Of a stretch of DNA of 14,536 nt, positions 1-7,017 are shown in pieces. The notes under the pieces are model-generated. The model ran no database searches and was not told the origin of the DNA. It saw only the letters and a program-made list of their open reading frames with translations. How positions within the stretch are numbered: position 1 is the stretch's first letter; each line of letters starts with the position of its first letter. This DNA is from Lachnospiraceae bacterium (lineage in GTDB: Bacteria; Bacillota; Clostridia; Lachnospirales; Lachnospiraceae). The position numbers and the translations under genes were made by a program. Location: positions 1-14,536 of the forward strand of contig CAAFWV010000009.1 in NCBI GenBank assembly GCA_900766815.1, read 5' to 3'.

Positions 1-149
1 ATTTCATCATCATTAATCTTGAGGTACATCTTCATGATGTCGCCACAGACAGGGTTACCAACCTCACCGACACCGTTGGCATCCTCAAGTACGCCAACAT
101 TTCTTGGATTCCTGAAATGATCCATTACCTTATCACTGTATAGTGCCAT
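1..149 (-). CDS. nifU: NifU/IscU-like iron-sulfur cluster scaffold protein, N-terminal part (cut by window edge)
   Basis: Reading leftward from an ATG at 147-149 gives 49 codons before the window ends, beginning MALYSDKVMDHFRNPRNVG. This is the typical opening of the IscU/NifU N-terminal scaffold domain. It contains the first cluster-ligand motif, NPVCGD, with the cysteine at about residue 34. In this family three conserved cysteines assemble a [2Fe-2S] or [4Fe-4S] cluster from sulfur delivered by a cysteine desulfurase; only the first is visible here. An AGGAGG ribosome binding site at about 152-158 lies just before the start and nearly touches the stop codon of nifS, so the two genes are co-transcribed with nifS first. 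Family identity is secure. Whether the gene is a short IscU-like form or a longer NifU cannot be seen. Confidence 0.9.
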   Translation of the reverse strand, partial: MALYSDKVMDHFRNPRNVGVLEDANGVGEVGNPVCGDIMKMYLKINDDE

Positions 150-161
150 ATTATCCTCCTA

Positions 162-1355
162 TTATTCCTTAAATACATGCGGTCTGACTCCGTTAACCAG
201 GTCACGCCAGAAGGGTGACATATTACGGAGATAGGTTACCACTTCATTAACCGAGGTGATGAGATAGTCAATCTCTTCCTCTGTTATATCTTCACTGAGA
301 GACAGTCTCAGGCTGCCGTGTGCAACCTCGTGAGGTCTGCCGATTGCAAGTAATACATGACTCGGATCGAGAGAGCCTGAGGTGCAGGCAGAACCTGATG
401 AAGCAGAGATTCCCTTATCATCAAGCAGAAGTAAGAGCGATTCGCCCTCGATTCCCTCAAAGCAGAAGTTAACGGTTCCGGGAAGTCTGTGTTCCCTGTC
501 ACCGTTCAATTCAGAATAAGGGATCCTGTCAAGACCCTCTATAAGCTTATCTCTTAACGGTATCAGCTTTTCCGCATATCCGTCTATATCCTTTGTTGCA
601 TCCTCGAGGGCAGCAACCATACCCATGATACCGGGTACATTCTCAGTTCCCGCTCTTTTGCCACGCTCCTGTGCACCACCTTCTATTATATTGGTGAGCA
701 TGATGTTCTTCTTCGCATATAAAACTCCGACGCCCTTAGGTCCGTGGAACTTGTGTGCGGAGAGCGAGAGCATATCAATGTTATCGCGTGCGACATCGAC
801 AGAGACATGACCCATCGCCTGAACGGCATCAGTGTGGAAGATGACTCCCTTGTCACGGCATATCTTACCGATTTCACGGATGGGCTCAACAGTTCCGATT
901 TCGTTATTGGCATACATTATGGTAACCAGGGCTGTATCCTCGCGGATGGCATCCTCTACCTGCTTAGGGTCGATGAGACCGGTGCTGTGCACGTCCAATA
1001 GCTCGATTTCAAAGCCCTCCTCCTTAAGCTTATTCAGAGTATGGAGCACTGCATGGTGCTCGAAGGCCGTTGAGATTATGTGCTTCCTGCCCTTGCGTGC
1101 ACCCAGACGCGCCGCAGAGATGATAGCCTGGTTATCAGCCTCGCTTCCGCCTGAGGTGAAGTATACCTCGCGGGGTTCGCAGTTAAGGACCTTTGCTACG
1201 CGCTCTCTTGCATTCTCTAAAGCTTCCTTGGCTTCCTGTCCTATCTCATAGAGACTGGAGGGATTGCCGTATATCTCTTCCATATAAGGAATCATTGCAT
1301 CGATTGCATGTCTGCTCATCTTAGTGGTGGCAGCATTATCAGCATAGATTTTCAT
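162..1355 (-). CDS. nifS: Cysteine desulfurase, NifS/IscS family
   Basis: PLP enzyme that removes sulfur from L-cysteine, giving alanine and an enzyme persulfide for Fe-S cluster assembly. The 397-residue length is normal for the family. It opens with IYADNAATT. His100 lies in the FEHHAVL stretch, the PLP-binding lysine is Lys202 in SAHKFHGPKG, and the persulfide-forming cysteine is Cys324 in SSGSACTSG. The short motif after the active-site lysine and the SGSACTS loop fit group I (NifS/IscS) rather than SufS. I chose the ATG at 1353-1355. A GTG six bases upstream is in frame but sits inside the ribosome binding site AAGGAGGTG. The gene leads a two-gene unit with the NifU-like scaffold and is preceded by a promoter with overlapping dyad operators. 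NifS versus IscS naming is not decided by sequence alone. Confidence 0.96.
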   Translation of the reverse strand: MKIYADNAATTKMSRHAIDAMIPYMEEIYGNPSSLYEIGQEAKEALENARERVAKVLNCEPREVYFTSGGSEADNQAIISAARLGARKGRKHIISTAFEHHAVLHTLNKLKEEGFEIELLDVHSTGLIDPKQVEDAIREDTALVTIMYANNEIGTVEPIREIGKICRDKGVIFHTDAVQAMGHVSVDVARDNIDMLSLSAHKFHGPKGVGVLYAKKNIMLTNIIEGGAQERGKRAGTENVPGIMGMVAALEDATKDIDGYAEKLIPLRDKLIEGLDRIPYSELNGDREHRLPGTVNFCFEGIEGESLLLLLDDKGISASSGSACTSGSLDPSHVLLAIGRPHEVAHGSLRLSLSEDITEEEIDYLITSVNEVVTYLRNMSPFWRDLVNGVRPHVFKE

Positions 1356-1372
1356 AAACACCTCCTTCTATT

Positions 1373-1438
1373 ACCTATCATTTTAGTAGGCAATTAGACA
1401 TTATCATCTTTTACCTACTATTTCAATAGGTAAAAGAT
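1373..1438 (-). promoter_or_regulatory. Paired dyad operators, IscR/Rrf2-like, overlapping the nifS promoter
   Basis: Two related palindromes lie 40 bp apart centre to centre, about four helical turns. Dyad B has perfect 12-bp arms, ATCTTTTACCTA at 1406-1417 and TAGGTAAAAGAT at 1427-1438, around nine bases. Dyad A, at 1374-1390, keeps the core CCTA-N9-TAGG. Both therefore share CCTA-N9-TAGG, and CCTACTA occurs in one half of each. Dyads of this general form in front of Fe-S assembly genes are known binding sites of Rrf2-family regulators such as IscR. No regulator gene is in the window, so assignment to IscR is inference. The symmetry and promoter overlap are seen directly. Confidence 0.7.
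1398..1426 (-). promoter_or_regulatory. Sigma-A-type promoter of nifS-nifU
   Basis: On the minus strand a -35 box TTGAAA (1421-1426) and a -10 box TAATGT (1398-1403) are separated by exactly 17 bases, predicting a start near 1391. The -35 box lies inside the larger dyad (1406-1438), and the smaller dyad (1373-1390) begins at about the transcription start. This is the geometry of a repressible promoter. Confidence 0.7.
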
Positions 1439-1445
1439 ATTTTTC

Positions 1446-1474
1446 TTGAAATTTAATAATCCCTTTGGTACACT
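1446..1474 (+). promoter_or_regulatory. Promoter of pgi with extended -10
   Basis: TTGAAA (1446-1451), a 17-base spacer, then TACACT (1469-1474) preceded by TGG, giving an extended -10 element. The predicted start near 1481 leaves a leader of about 50 bases. The promoter points away from that of nifS, and the nifS dyads lie just upstream of its -35 box. Confidence 0.6.
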
Positions 1475-1532
1475 GTATTCGTGCTATTTACAGTAAATTT
1501 TAGCTATTACTTTATAGAAAGAAGGTAACCTA

Positions 1533-2879
1533 ATGAGCAAGATTACATTTGAGTACGCTTCAGCTGCACCCTTCGTTGCAGACCATGAAGTGGAGAACAT
1601 GAAGAAGATTACAATGGATGCCAAGGAGCTCTTAGTATCTAAGACCGGTCCGGGCAATGATTTCCTTGGTTGGATTGACCTTCCGGTTAATTATGATAAG
1701 GAAGAGTTCGCACGTATCAAGAAGGCAGCAGCCAAGATCCAGAGCGATTCAGAGGTACTCCTCGTAATCGGTATCGGTGGTTCATACCTTGGCGCAAGAG
1801 CAGCAATTGAATTCCTCCGCCACGGCTTCTATAACATGATTTCCAAGGAGCAGAGGAAGACTCCGGAGATTTACTTCGTAGGTAATTCCATCAGCTCTAC
1901 ATATCTTAAGAACTTAGTTGATGTTATCGGTGACAGAGATTTCTCTATCAATATGATCTCTAAGTCAGGTACAACAACAGAGCCCGCCATCGCCTTCCGT
2001 GTTCTCAAGGAGATGATGGAGAAGAAGTACGGCAAGGAAGAGGCAGCCAAGAGAATCTATGCCACAACAGACAAGGCAAGAGGATCTCTTAAGAGCCTTG
2101 CAACAGAGGAAGGCTATGAGACCTTCGTTGTTCCGGATGATGTAGGAGGCAGATTCTCAGTGCTTACAGCAGTAGGCCTTCTTCCTATAGCAGTATCAGG
2201 TGCAGATATCGACAAGCTTATGGAAGGTGCAGCAGCAGGAAGAGAGCTTGCACTCAACAGTGCTTTTGAGGATAACGACGCGCTTAAGTATGCTGCTCTT
2301 CGTAACATCATGCTTCGCAAGGGCAAGGCAATCGAGATTCTCTGCAACTACGAGCCCGCTGTTCACTATGTATCAGAGTGGTGGAAGCAGCTCTACGGCG
2401 AGTCAGAGGGTAAGGACCAGAGAGGTATCTTCCCTGCAAGCGTTGACCTTACTACAGACCTTCACTCAATGGGTCAGTTCATCCAGGACGGTGCCCGTAA
2501 CATGTTCGAGACCGTAATCAATGTTGAACAGTCTCGCGAGACCATCACAATCAATGAGGAGCCCGTGGACCTTGACGGACTCAACTATCTTGCAGGCCAG
2601 ACTGTTGACTTCGTTAACAAGTCAGCAATGAACGGTACAATCCTTGCTCATACAGACGGTCAGGTGCCCAACTTCATGATTAAGGTTCCTGAGATGAACG
2701 AGTTCTACTTAGGAGAGCTCTTCTACTTCTTCGAGTTCGCCTGCGGTGTCAGCGGTTACATCCTCGGTGTTAACCCCTTCAATCAGCCCGGCGTTGAGAG
2801 CTACAAGAAGAACATGTTCGCCCTTCTCGGCAAGCCCGGCTATGAGGCACAGAGAGAAGAACTCCTTAAGAGACTTTAA
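1533..2879 (+). CDS. pgi: Glucose-6-phosphate isomerase
   Basis: Interconverts glucose 6-phosphate and fructose 6-phosphate in glycolysis and gluconeogenesis, in the cytoplasm. The 448 residues match the short Firmicutes form of the family. Visible motifs in order: the phosphosugar-binding loop VIGIGGSYLGARA (about 78-90), SKSGTTTEPA (about 143-152), DVGGRFSVLTAVGLLP (about 203-218), and the signature NYEPAVHYVSEWWKQLYGES with the likely catalytic Glu290. Then comes SVDLTTDLHSMGQ with His311, and the C-terminal Lys425 in NQPGVESYKKNMF. The start is set by an AGAAGGT ribosome binding site about eight bases before the ATG. The codon choice is strongly biased (AAG, CTT, GTT, TCT), as expected of a highly expressed gene. 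It has its own promoter and terminator, so it is probably monocistronic. Confidence 0.97.
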   Translation: MSKITFEYASAAPFVADHEVENMKKITMDAKELLVSKTGPGNDFLGWIDLPVNYDKEEFARIKKAAAKIQSDSEVLLVIGIGGSYLGARAAIEFLRHGFYNMISKEQRKTPEIYFVGNSISSTYLKNLVDVIGDRDFSINMISKSGTTTEPAIAFRVLKEMMEKKYGKEEAAKRIYATTDKARGSLKSLATEEGYETFVVPDDVGGRFSVLTAVGLLPIAVSGADIDKLMEGAAAGRELALNSAFEDNDALKYAALRNIMLRKGKAIEILCNYEPAVHYVSEWWKQLYGESEGKDQRGIFPASVDLTTDLHSMGQFIQDGARNMFETVINVEQSRETITINEEPVDLDGLNYLAGQTVDFVNKSAMNGTILAHTDGQVPNFMIKVPEMNEFYLGELFYFFEFACGVSGYILGVNPFNQPGVESYKKNMFALLGKPGYEAQREELLKRL

Positions 2880-2896
2880 TCCAAGCTTTTGACTCC

Positions 2897-2928
2897 AAAC
2901 CCCTTCGTTACGACGGAGGGGTTTTATT
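2897..2928 (+). terminator. Rho-independent terminator of pgi
   Basis: AACCCCTTCGT pairs with ACGGAGGGGTT across a short loop and is followed by TTTTATTAT. It starts 18 bases after the pgi stop codon. Confidence 0.88.
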
Positions 2929-2964
2929 ATCCGATTATGGGAAAAGCGCGAGGTACTGACAATA

Positions 2965-3810
2965 ATGAAAGATTCAAATAAAAGGGTGCTGACCCTCCAG
3001 GATATATCCTGCTTTGGAAGCTGCTCCCTCACCGTGGCACTGCCGATAATATCAGCCTGCGGAATAGAGACTGCCATACTTCCGTCTGCAGTTCTGTCTA
3101 CCCATACCGGTGGTTTTACTGATGTAGAGGTTTGCGACCTTACTGATGATATTATGCGTATGGTTAATCACTGGGTTAAAGAGAACATCAGCTTTGATTG
3201 CCTGTATACAGGCTATCTGGGCAGCATCAGACAGATTGATTATGTTCGTGAGATTAAGAAAAAGGTAATTAATAGAGACGGAATCTTTATCTTGGATCCG
3301 GCGATGGCAGACAATGGTATTCTTTATAAGGGCTTTGACGAAGCATATGTGAAAGCTATGGCGGGGCTTGTAGGTGAGTCCGGAGTACTTTTGCCAAATC
3401 TGACGGAAGCCTGCATGATGACGGGAATCGAATACCGGAGGGAAGATCATGACGAGGCATATGTTGAGGAGATAATCGGTGCACTCAAGGCTTTAGGAGC
3501 TACAAATGTCGTGCTTAAAGGGATAAGCTTTGAGGAAGGCAAAATTGGAATCGCCCTTTGTGAGGGTGACAGTGTGCAGTATTACTTTACGGAGCGAGTG
3601 GGCAGAGGCTATCACGGAACCGGCGACTGCTTTGCGGCAAGCTTCACGGGAGCGCTGATTAGGGGCAGCAGTATGTATGATGCGGGAAGAATCGCGGCTG
3701 ACTTCGTGGTAGAGGGTATAAGAGAGACGCTTAACGACGACAACCATCCTTACGGAATCAGGTTTGAGCGTGTGTTGCCTATGCTAATCGACAGGTTAAC
3801 GGCTTGTTGA
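2965..3810 (+). CDS. Pyridoxal/pyridoxine/pyridoxamine kinase (PdxK/PdxY-type, ribokinase fold)
   Basis: Phosphorylates a vitamin B6 vitamer with ATP in the B6 salvage pathway. The 281 residues fit the family. Diagnostic stretches are the N-terminal LTLQDISCFGSCSLTVALP (about 9-27), YTGYLGS (81-87), the substrate/ATP-side motif DPAMADNGILY (111-121), LPNLTEA (143-149), and the GTGD anion hole with catalytic Asp221 in YHGTGDCFAASFTGAL. These fit pyridoxal kinases better than ThiD or sugar kinases; which vitamer is preferred cannot be told. The ribosome binding site is weak (GAGGT about 11 bases upstream of the ATG), and only about 36 bases separate the start from the pgi terminator, so expression may be low or depend on read-through. 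No terminator is evident after it. NifS next door is a PLP enzyme, but a functional link would be speculation. Confidence 0.9.
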   Translation: MKDSNKRVLTLQDISCFGSCSLTVALPIISACGIETAILPSAVLSTHTGGFTDVEVCDLTDDIMRMVNHWVKENISFDCLYTGYLGSIRQIDYVREIKKKVINRDGIFILDPAMADNGILYKGFDEAYVKAMAGLVGESGVLLPNLTEACMMTGIEYRREDHDEAYVEEIIGALKALGATNVVLKGISFEEGKIGIALCEGDSVQYYFTERVGRGYHGTGDCFAASFTGALIRGSSMYDAGRIAADFVVEGIRETLNDDNHPYGIRFERVLPMLIDRLTAC

Positions 3811-3883
3811 CAGAAAGCTTACACAAATCTTAAGAATGATAATAAAAATAAGAAATTGTTTACAAAATAGTACAAATATTTAA

Positions 3884-3912
3884 TTGCGATTGCCCTGCAA
3901 AACTAATATAAT
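3884..3912 (+). promoter_or_regulatory. Promoter of the reverse rubrerythrin gene
   Basis: TTGCGA (3884-3889), 17 bases, then a consensus TATAAT (3907-3912). The predicted start is near 3919. The rest of the 141-base gap after the kinase is AT-rich, and I see no clear operator in it. Confidence 0.72.
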
Positions 3913-3951
3913 TGACCTATAAGGAATTCACTTACTAAGGAGGTATTAAAT

Positions 3952-4536
3952 ATGAAGTATGTATGTCCAGTTTGCGGATACATTCATGAAGGTGACAACC
4001 CACCTGCAGAGTGTCCGGTATGTCACGTTAGCGGAGATAAGTTTAAGGTAGTTGAGGGTGAGCTTACACTTGCAGCTGAGCATGAGTATGGCATTTACGG
4101 CAAGACAGTTAAGAACAATCCTGATATTTCAGAGGAAGATAAGAAGTATATCTTTGATCAGTTAATGGCTAACTTCCAGGGCGAGTGCTCAGAGGTTGGT
4201 ATGTATCTGTGCATGGCAAGAATTGCTCACAGAGAAGGATATCCTGAGATTGGTTTATATTGGGAGAAGGCAGCTTTTGAAGAGGCTGAGCATGCTGCTA
4301 AGTTTGCAGAGCTTCTCGGTGAGGACCTTGAGCCTAACATGAAGGCCACAACCAAGGACAATCTTGCTTGGAGAGTTGACTGCGAGTTCGGTGCAACAGC
4401 AGGTAAGTTCGACCTTGCTAAGTGTGCTAAGATGAACAACCTCGATGCAATCCATGATACAGTTCATGAGATGGCAAGAGATGAAGCCAGACATGGTAAG
4501 GCTCTTAAGGGACTTCTTGAGAGATACTTCGGTTAA
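3952..4536 (+). CDS. rbr: Reverse rubrerythrin (N-terminal rubredoxin domain, C-terminal diiron ferritin-like domain)
   Basis: A peroxide-scavenging enzyme in which the usual rubrerythrin domain order is swapped. Residues 1-36 form a rubredoxin-type Fe(Cys)4 site with Cys5, Cys8, Cys21 and Cys24 (CPVC and CPVC). Residues from about 55 to 194 are a four-helix ferritin-like domain with diiron ligands in ECSEVGMY (Glu78, Glu81), FEEAEH (Glu111, His114), the CEFGATAGK helix and MARDEARHGK. The CPVC pair lacks the large insert of classical rubredoxin, as is usual in rubrerythrins. Reverse rubrerythrins of clostridia act as NADH-dependent peroxidases through rubredoxin and a reductase, and the one in Clostridium acetobutylicum is under PerR control. 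The rubredoxin gene directly downstream fits that scheme. The start follows a strong AAGGAGG site. Confidence 0.95.
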   Translation: MKYVCPVCGYIHEGDNPPAECPVCHVSGDKFKVVEGELTLAAEHEYGIYGKTVKNNPDISEEDKKYIFDQLMANFQGECSEVGMYLCMARIAHREGYPEIGLYWEKAAFEEAEHAAKFAELLGEDLEPNMKATTKDNLAWRVDCEFGATAGKFDLAKCAKMNNLDAIHDTVHEMARDEARHGKALKGLLERYFG

Positions 4537-4565
4537 TTTGCGAAATTAGTCATTTGTATTTTGAG

Positions 4566-4619
4566 ATGATTAATCATTCTATATAACTGTATGGGTTAAT
4601 TAATCAGTAAATACTGATT
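4566..4619 (+). promoter_or_regulatory. Cluster of dyads upstream of the rubredoxin gene (possible operators or promoter region)
   Basis: The 99-base gap between rubrerythrin and rubredoxin holds a perfect 12-bp palindrome ATGATTAATCAT (4566-4577) and the palindrome TTAATTAA (4596-4603). It also holds a perfect inverted repeat, AATCAGTA (4602-4609) and TACTGATT (4612-4619), with a two-base centre. The octamer ATTAATCA occurs at 4569-4576 and 4599-4606, 30 bp apart. A -10-like TATAAC (4582-4587) lies between them, with only a poor -35. The last dyad abuts the ribosome binding site, so it could block initiation if bound or folded. No known regulator motif is recognised. A function is inference. 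Confidence 0.4.
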
Positions 4620-4635
4620 GAAAGGAGATAGTGAT

Positions 4636-4803
4636 ATGGACAAGTTTTTCTGTAATCCCTGTGGATACACATACGATCCCGAGAAGGGTGATCCGGAGCA
4701 TGGAATAGCTCCCGGAACAGCTTTTGAAGACCTTCCGGATGATTGGGTATGCCCTGTCTGCGGTATTGACAAGAGTATGTTCATGCGCGTAATGCCAAAC
4801 TAA
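4636..4803 (+). CDS. Rubredoxin
   Basis: A 55-residue one-iron electron carrier of normal length. The iron is held by Cys6 and Cys9 (FFCNPCGYTYDP) and Cys39 and Cys42 (WVCPVCGIDKSMF). The conserved aromatic and glycine framework (GYTYDPEKGDPE, PGTAFEDLPDDWVCPVCG) is complete. I chose the ATG at 4636 because AAAGGAGA sits eight bases upstream; an in-frame TTG at 4618 would add residues encoded by the ribosome binding site itself. It lies directly after the reverse rubrerythrin and is a likely electron donor to it, or to a flavodiiron protein elsewhere. The pair may be one transcript or have a second promoter in the gap. Confidence 0.96.
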   Translation: MDKFFCNPCGYTYDPEKGDPEHGIAPGTAFEDLPDDWVCPVCGIDKSMFMRVMPN

Positions 4804-4830
4804 TCTTTAACTAAATAAGAACAGGAACAT

Positions 4831-4878
4831 CGCCGTATGCATTGGAGTCCAAAGCATACGGCGTTTCTGTTTGTTTTT
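4831..4878 (+). terminator. Strong rho-independent terminator after rubredoxin
   Basis: Perfect 10-bp arms CGCCGTATGC (4831-4840) and GCATACGGCG (4854-4863) enclose an inner TTGG/CCAA stem. They are followed by a T-rich tail ending in TTTTT. It isolates the oxidative-stress pair from the two-component genes. Confidence 0.93.
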
Positions 4879-4944
4879 ATCGAACAATTTATAAACTTTT
4901 AATACTATAGTACTGCTTAGTTTCTTTTATCCTGATACAGGGGG

Positions 4945-4953
4945 TGATATACT
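4945..4953 (+). promoter_or_regulatory. Possible extended -10 promoter for the two-component operon
   Basis: TGA followed by TATACT (4948-4953) forms an extended -10 element, but the matching -35 position reads TTTTAT and is poor. A start near 4960 would fall on the ribosome binding site, leaving an unusually short leader. An alternative -10, TATAGT at 4906-4911, lies inside a 10-bp palindrome TACTATAGTA (4903-4912), which could also be an operator. Neither is certain. Confidence 0.35.
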
Positions 4954-4974
4954 TTACATGGAGGATTGGGCAAA

Positions 4975-6069
4975 ATGAACTTGAGAAAAAGACTGGTTAT
5001 TACCTTTTTAGTTCTTCTTGCATTACCTATATTGTTTTTGTGCTCATCACTGTTACTTGTATTTGTGATTAGAGACCCGATGCTGTCGAGACATTTTGTT
5101 ATTCAGTCAATCTGGATAATGACCGCAATCATGATATTATATGCACTGATTGTGACGACCTGGGTAAACAGAGGAGTATTTAAGCATATCAGGGAGATGA
5201 ATGAGGCGATGGACCACATTGCCAAGGGGGACTTTGATTACAGTCTGGATGCGAGTCGCGTAGACGGTGAGTTCAGGTCGCTTTTTAAAGCTTATGAGGA
5301 TATGAGGCTCAAGCTTAAGGAGTCGACGGAGGACAGAATACGTGACGAGGCGCAGAACAGGGAGCTTATAAGTAACATCACTCACGATCTCAAGACTCCG
5401 ATTACTTCGATTAAGGGCTATGCCGAGGGAATCATTGATGGCGTTGCCGATACGGACGAGAAGAAGGAGAGGTATATAAGGACGATCTATGACAAGACCA
5501 AGGATCTGGACCGCCTGCTCAATGAGCTGACCTTTTATTCGAGTATCGACAACAATAAAATTCCGTACAACTTCAAGAAATTAGATGTGGTTGACTTCTT
5601 CAATGACTGTGTGGACGAGGTTGGCATGGATTTGGAGAACAGGAACATTTACCTAAGCTATGAGAACCTGCTAGACAGGGGAACGCTTATTATTGCGGAT
5701 CCTGTTCAGCTTAGGAAGGTCATCAATAACATAATCGGCAACAGTGTAAAATATATGGACAAGGAAGAGAAGGCTGTTTCCATCAGGTTGCTGGATGCTG
5801 TCGACAGCGTCAGGGTGGAGATTGAGGATAACGGCAAGGGTATTGCGAGCAAGGATCTTGCCAATATCTTCGAGAGATTCTTCAGAACCGACGCCTCAAG
5901 GAATTCCAGCCAGGGTGGAAGCGGAATCGGACTGTCCATTGTTAAGAAGATAATTGAAGATCACGGCGGATACATCTGGGCCACCAGCAAGGAAGGCGAG
6001 GGCACCTGTATGCACTTCGTGATCAGGAAATATATTGAGAACAAGAAAGCGGAAGAGGAAAGTGTATGA
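4975..6069 (+). CDS. Membrane sensor histidine kinase with a very short extracytoplasmic loop
   Basis: Sensor kinase of a two-component system, 364 residues from the ATG at 4975, which has GGAGG ten bases upstream (an in-frame TTG at 4966 is less likely). Two membrane helices (about 8-32 and 45-63) are joined by only about 12 residues, so there is no room for a folded external sensor domain. A HAMP-like linker follows (about 64-117). The HisKA region has the phospho-accepting His137 in ISNITHDLKTPITSIKGY. The ATPase domain shows the N box (NNIIGNSVKYM), G1 (DNGKGI), F box (FERFFR) and G2 (GGSGIGLSIVKKI). Everything needed for kinase activity is present. The gene overlaps the response regulator by four bases. 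The signal is unknown. Kinases built this way often sense membrane or cell-envelope stress, sometimes with a partner transporter, but none is next door. Confidence 0.93.
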   Translation: MNLRKRLVITFLVLLALPILFLCSSLLLVFVIRDPMLSRHFVIQSIWIMTAIMILYALIVTTWVNRGVFKHIREMNEAMDHIAKGDFDYSLDASRVDGEFRSLFKAYEDMRLKLKESTEDRIRDEAQNRELISNITHDLKTPITSIKGYAEGIIDGVADTDEKKERYIRTIYDKTKDLDRLLNELTFYSSIDNNKIPYNFKKLDVVDFFNDCVDEVGMDLENRNIYLSYENLLDRGTLIIADPVQLRKVINNIIGNSVKYMDKEEKAVSIRLLDAVDSVRVEIEDNGKGIASKDLANIFERFFRTDASRNSSQGGSGIGLSIVKKIIEDHGGYIWATSKEGEGTCMHFVIRKYIENKKAEEESV

Positions 6070-6755
6070 GTAAGGTATTAATTATTGAAGACGAGCTGGC
6101 AATTGCAGAACTGGAGAAGGATTATCTCGAGCTTAGTGACTTCGAGGTAGACATTGAGAGCACCGGTGACGGAGGCCTTGAGAGAGCACTTGCCAACGAT
6201 TATGACATTATCATTCTTGACCTGATGCTTCCCGGCATCGACGGCTTTGATGTATGCAAGAAGATCCGCGAGGAGAAGCAGATTCCGATTCTTATGGTCT
6301 CTGCCAAGAAGGATGACATCGACAAAATCAGGGGACTGGGCCTCGGCGCAGACGATTATATGACCAAGCCCTTCTCGCCCAGCGAGCTTGTGGCAAGGGT
6401 CAAGGCTCACCTGTCACGCTACGAGCGCCTGATGGCTACCAATCAGAAGGTTAATGACGTAATTGAGATTAGAGGCATCAGGATTGATAAAACCGCCCGC
6501 CGGGTATATATCAACGGCGAGGAGAAGCAGTTTACAACTAAGGAATTTGATTTGCTCACCTTCTTAGCTGAGAATCCCAATCATGTATTCTCCAAGGAAG
6601 AGCTTTTCAGGGAAATCTGGGACATGGACTCAATCGGCGACATCGCAACTGTTACGGTTCATATTAAGAAGATTCGTGAGAAGATTGAGATTGATACCTC
6701 CAACCCCCAGTACATAGAGACAATATGGGGCGTGGGCTATCGCTTTAAGGTGTAA
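6066..6755 (+). CDS. OmpR/PhoB-family response regulator
   Basis: DNA-binding partner of the kinase upstream; the two share an ATGA stop/start overlap, implying coupled translation. The receiver domain spans about 1-118, with acidic pocket residues Glu8 and Asp9, phospho-acceptor Asp52 in LDLMLPG, switch Ser79 and Lys101 in DDYMTKPF. A linker leads to a winged-helix domain (about 131-228). Its features are IDKTARRVYINGEE, TTKEFDLLTFLAENP, the recognition helix region around VTVHIKKIREKIE, and the wing IETIWGVGYRFKV. Length and layout are standard. The kinase-first order is the reverse of the commoner regulator-first arrangement. Target genes cannot be read from the sequence. Confidence 0.95.
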   Translation: MSKVLIIEDELAIAELEKDYLELSDFEVDIESTGDGGLERALANDYDIIILDLMLPGIDGFDVCKKIREEKQIPILMVSAKKDDIDKIRGLGLGADDYMTKPFSPSELVARVKAHLSRYERLMATNQKVNDVIEIRGIRIDKTARRVYINGEEKQFTTKEFDLLTFLAENPNHVFSKEELFREIWDMDSIGDIATVTVHIKKIREKIEIDTSNPQYIETIWGVGYRFKV

Positions 6756-6770
6756 ATATATTTTGACTTA

Positions 6771-6779
6771 TGATAGAAT
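6771..6779 (+). promoter_or_regulatory. Possible extended -10 promoter for the DUF896-HAD pair
   Basis: TGA plus TAGAAT (6774-6779), with a start predicted near 6786, about 28 bases before the DUF896 start codon. The -35 position (6751-6756, TGTAAA) is weak and overlaps the stop codon of the response regulator. Read-through from the upstream operon is an alternative, since I see no terminator between them. Confidence 0.4.
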
Positions 6780-6813
6780 GTTCTGAGAAAACAAGTACGG
6801 GAGAATCTGCAAT

Positions 6814-7017
6814 ATGACAATGGATGAAACCATCGCAAGAATCAATGAGCTTTATCATAGGTCACAGGATGTCGGACTGACCAAAGAGGAGCTTGAAGAG
6901 CAGGCTACACTCAGACGCAAATATATCGACAGCGTTAAGAACAATCTGACAAGCCAGCTAAACAATATGTCAATAAAATATCCTGACGGAAGAATAGAGA
7001 AGGTTAAGAAGAAATAG
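6814..7017 (+). CDS. DUF896 (UPF0291, YnzC-like) small protein
   Basis: A 67-residue, highly charged protein with the family hallmarks: RINELYHRSQD near the N-terminus, LTKEELEEQATLRRKYIDSVKNNL in the middle and a basic tail. B. subtilis YnzC, a member, folds as a helical hairpin; the molecular function of the family is not established. The sequence from about residue 4 to 50 is predicted to be two helices, with no membrane segment or metal site. The start has a GGGAGA ribosome binding site nine bases upstream, so the first ATG is preferred to the one two codons later. Its stop codon directly abuts the start of the HAD gene (TAGATG), so the two are translated together. Confidence 0.88.
   Translation: MTMDETIARINELYHRSQDVGLTKEELEEQATLRRKYIDSVKNNLTSQLNNMSIKYPDGRIEKVKKK

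Noticed and set aside
832..1251. A 139-residue plus-strand frame opposite nifS.
   Set aside because: It is the antisense shadow of a well-conserved nifS, with no ribosome binding site and no recognisable domain.
2709..3077. A 122-residue minus-strand frame across the pgi-kinase junction.
   Set aside because: It runs through a terminator and opposite two conserved genes; no start signal or domain.
3907..3922. A PerR-like box before reverse rubrerythrin (TATAAT-N5-TATAA).
   Set aside because: The spacing and right half do not match the PerR consensus TTATAATNATTATAA well; the left half is explained by the -10 box. PerR control remains possible from family knowledge only.
4534..4548. TAATTT-GCG-AAATTA as a terminator after reverse rubrerythrin.
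   Set aside because: The stem is AT-only and has no proper T run; it overlaps the stop codon and is probably too weak to end transcription.
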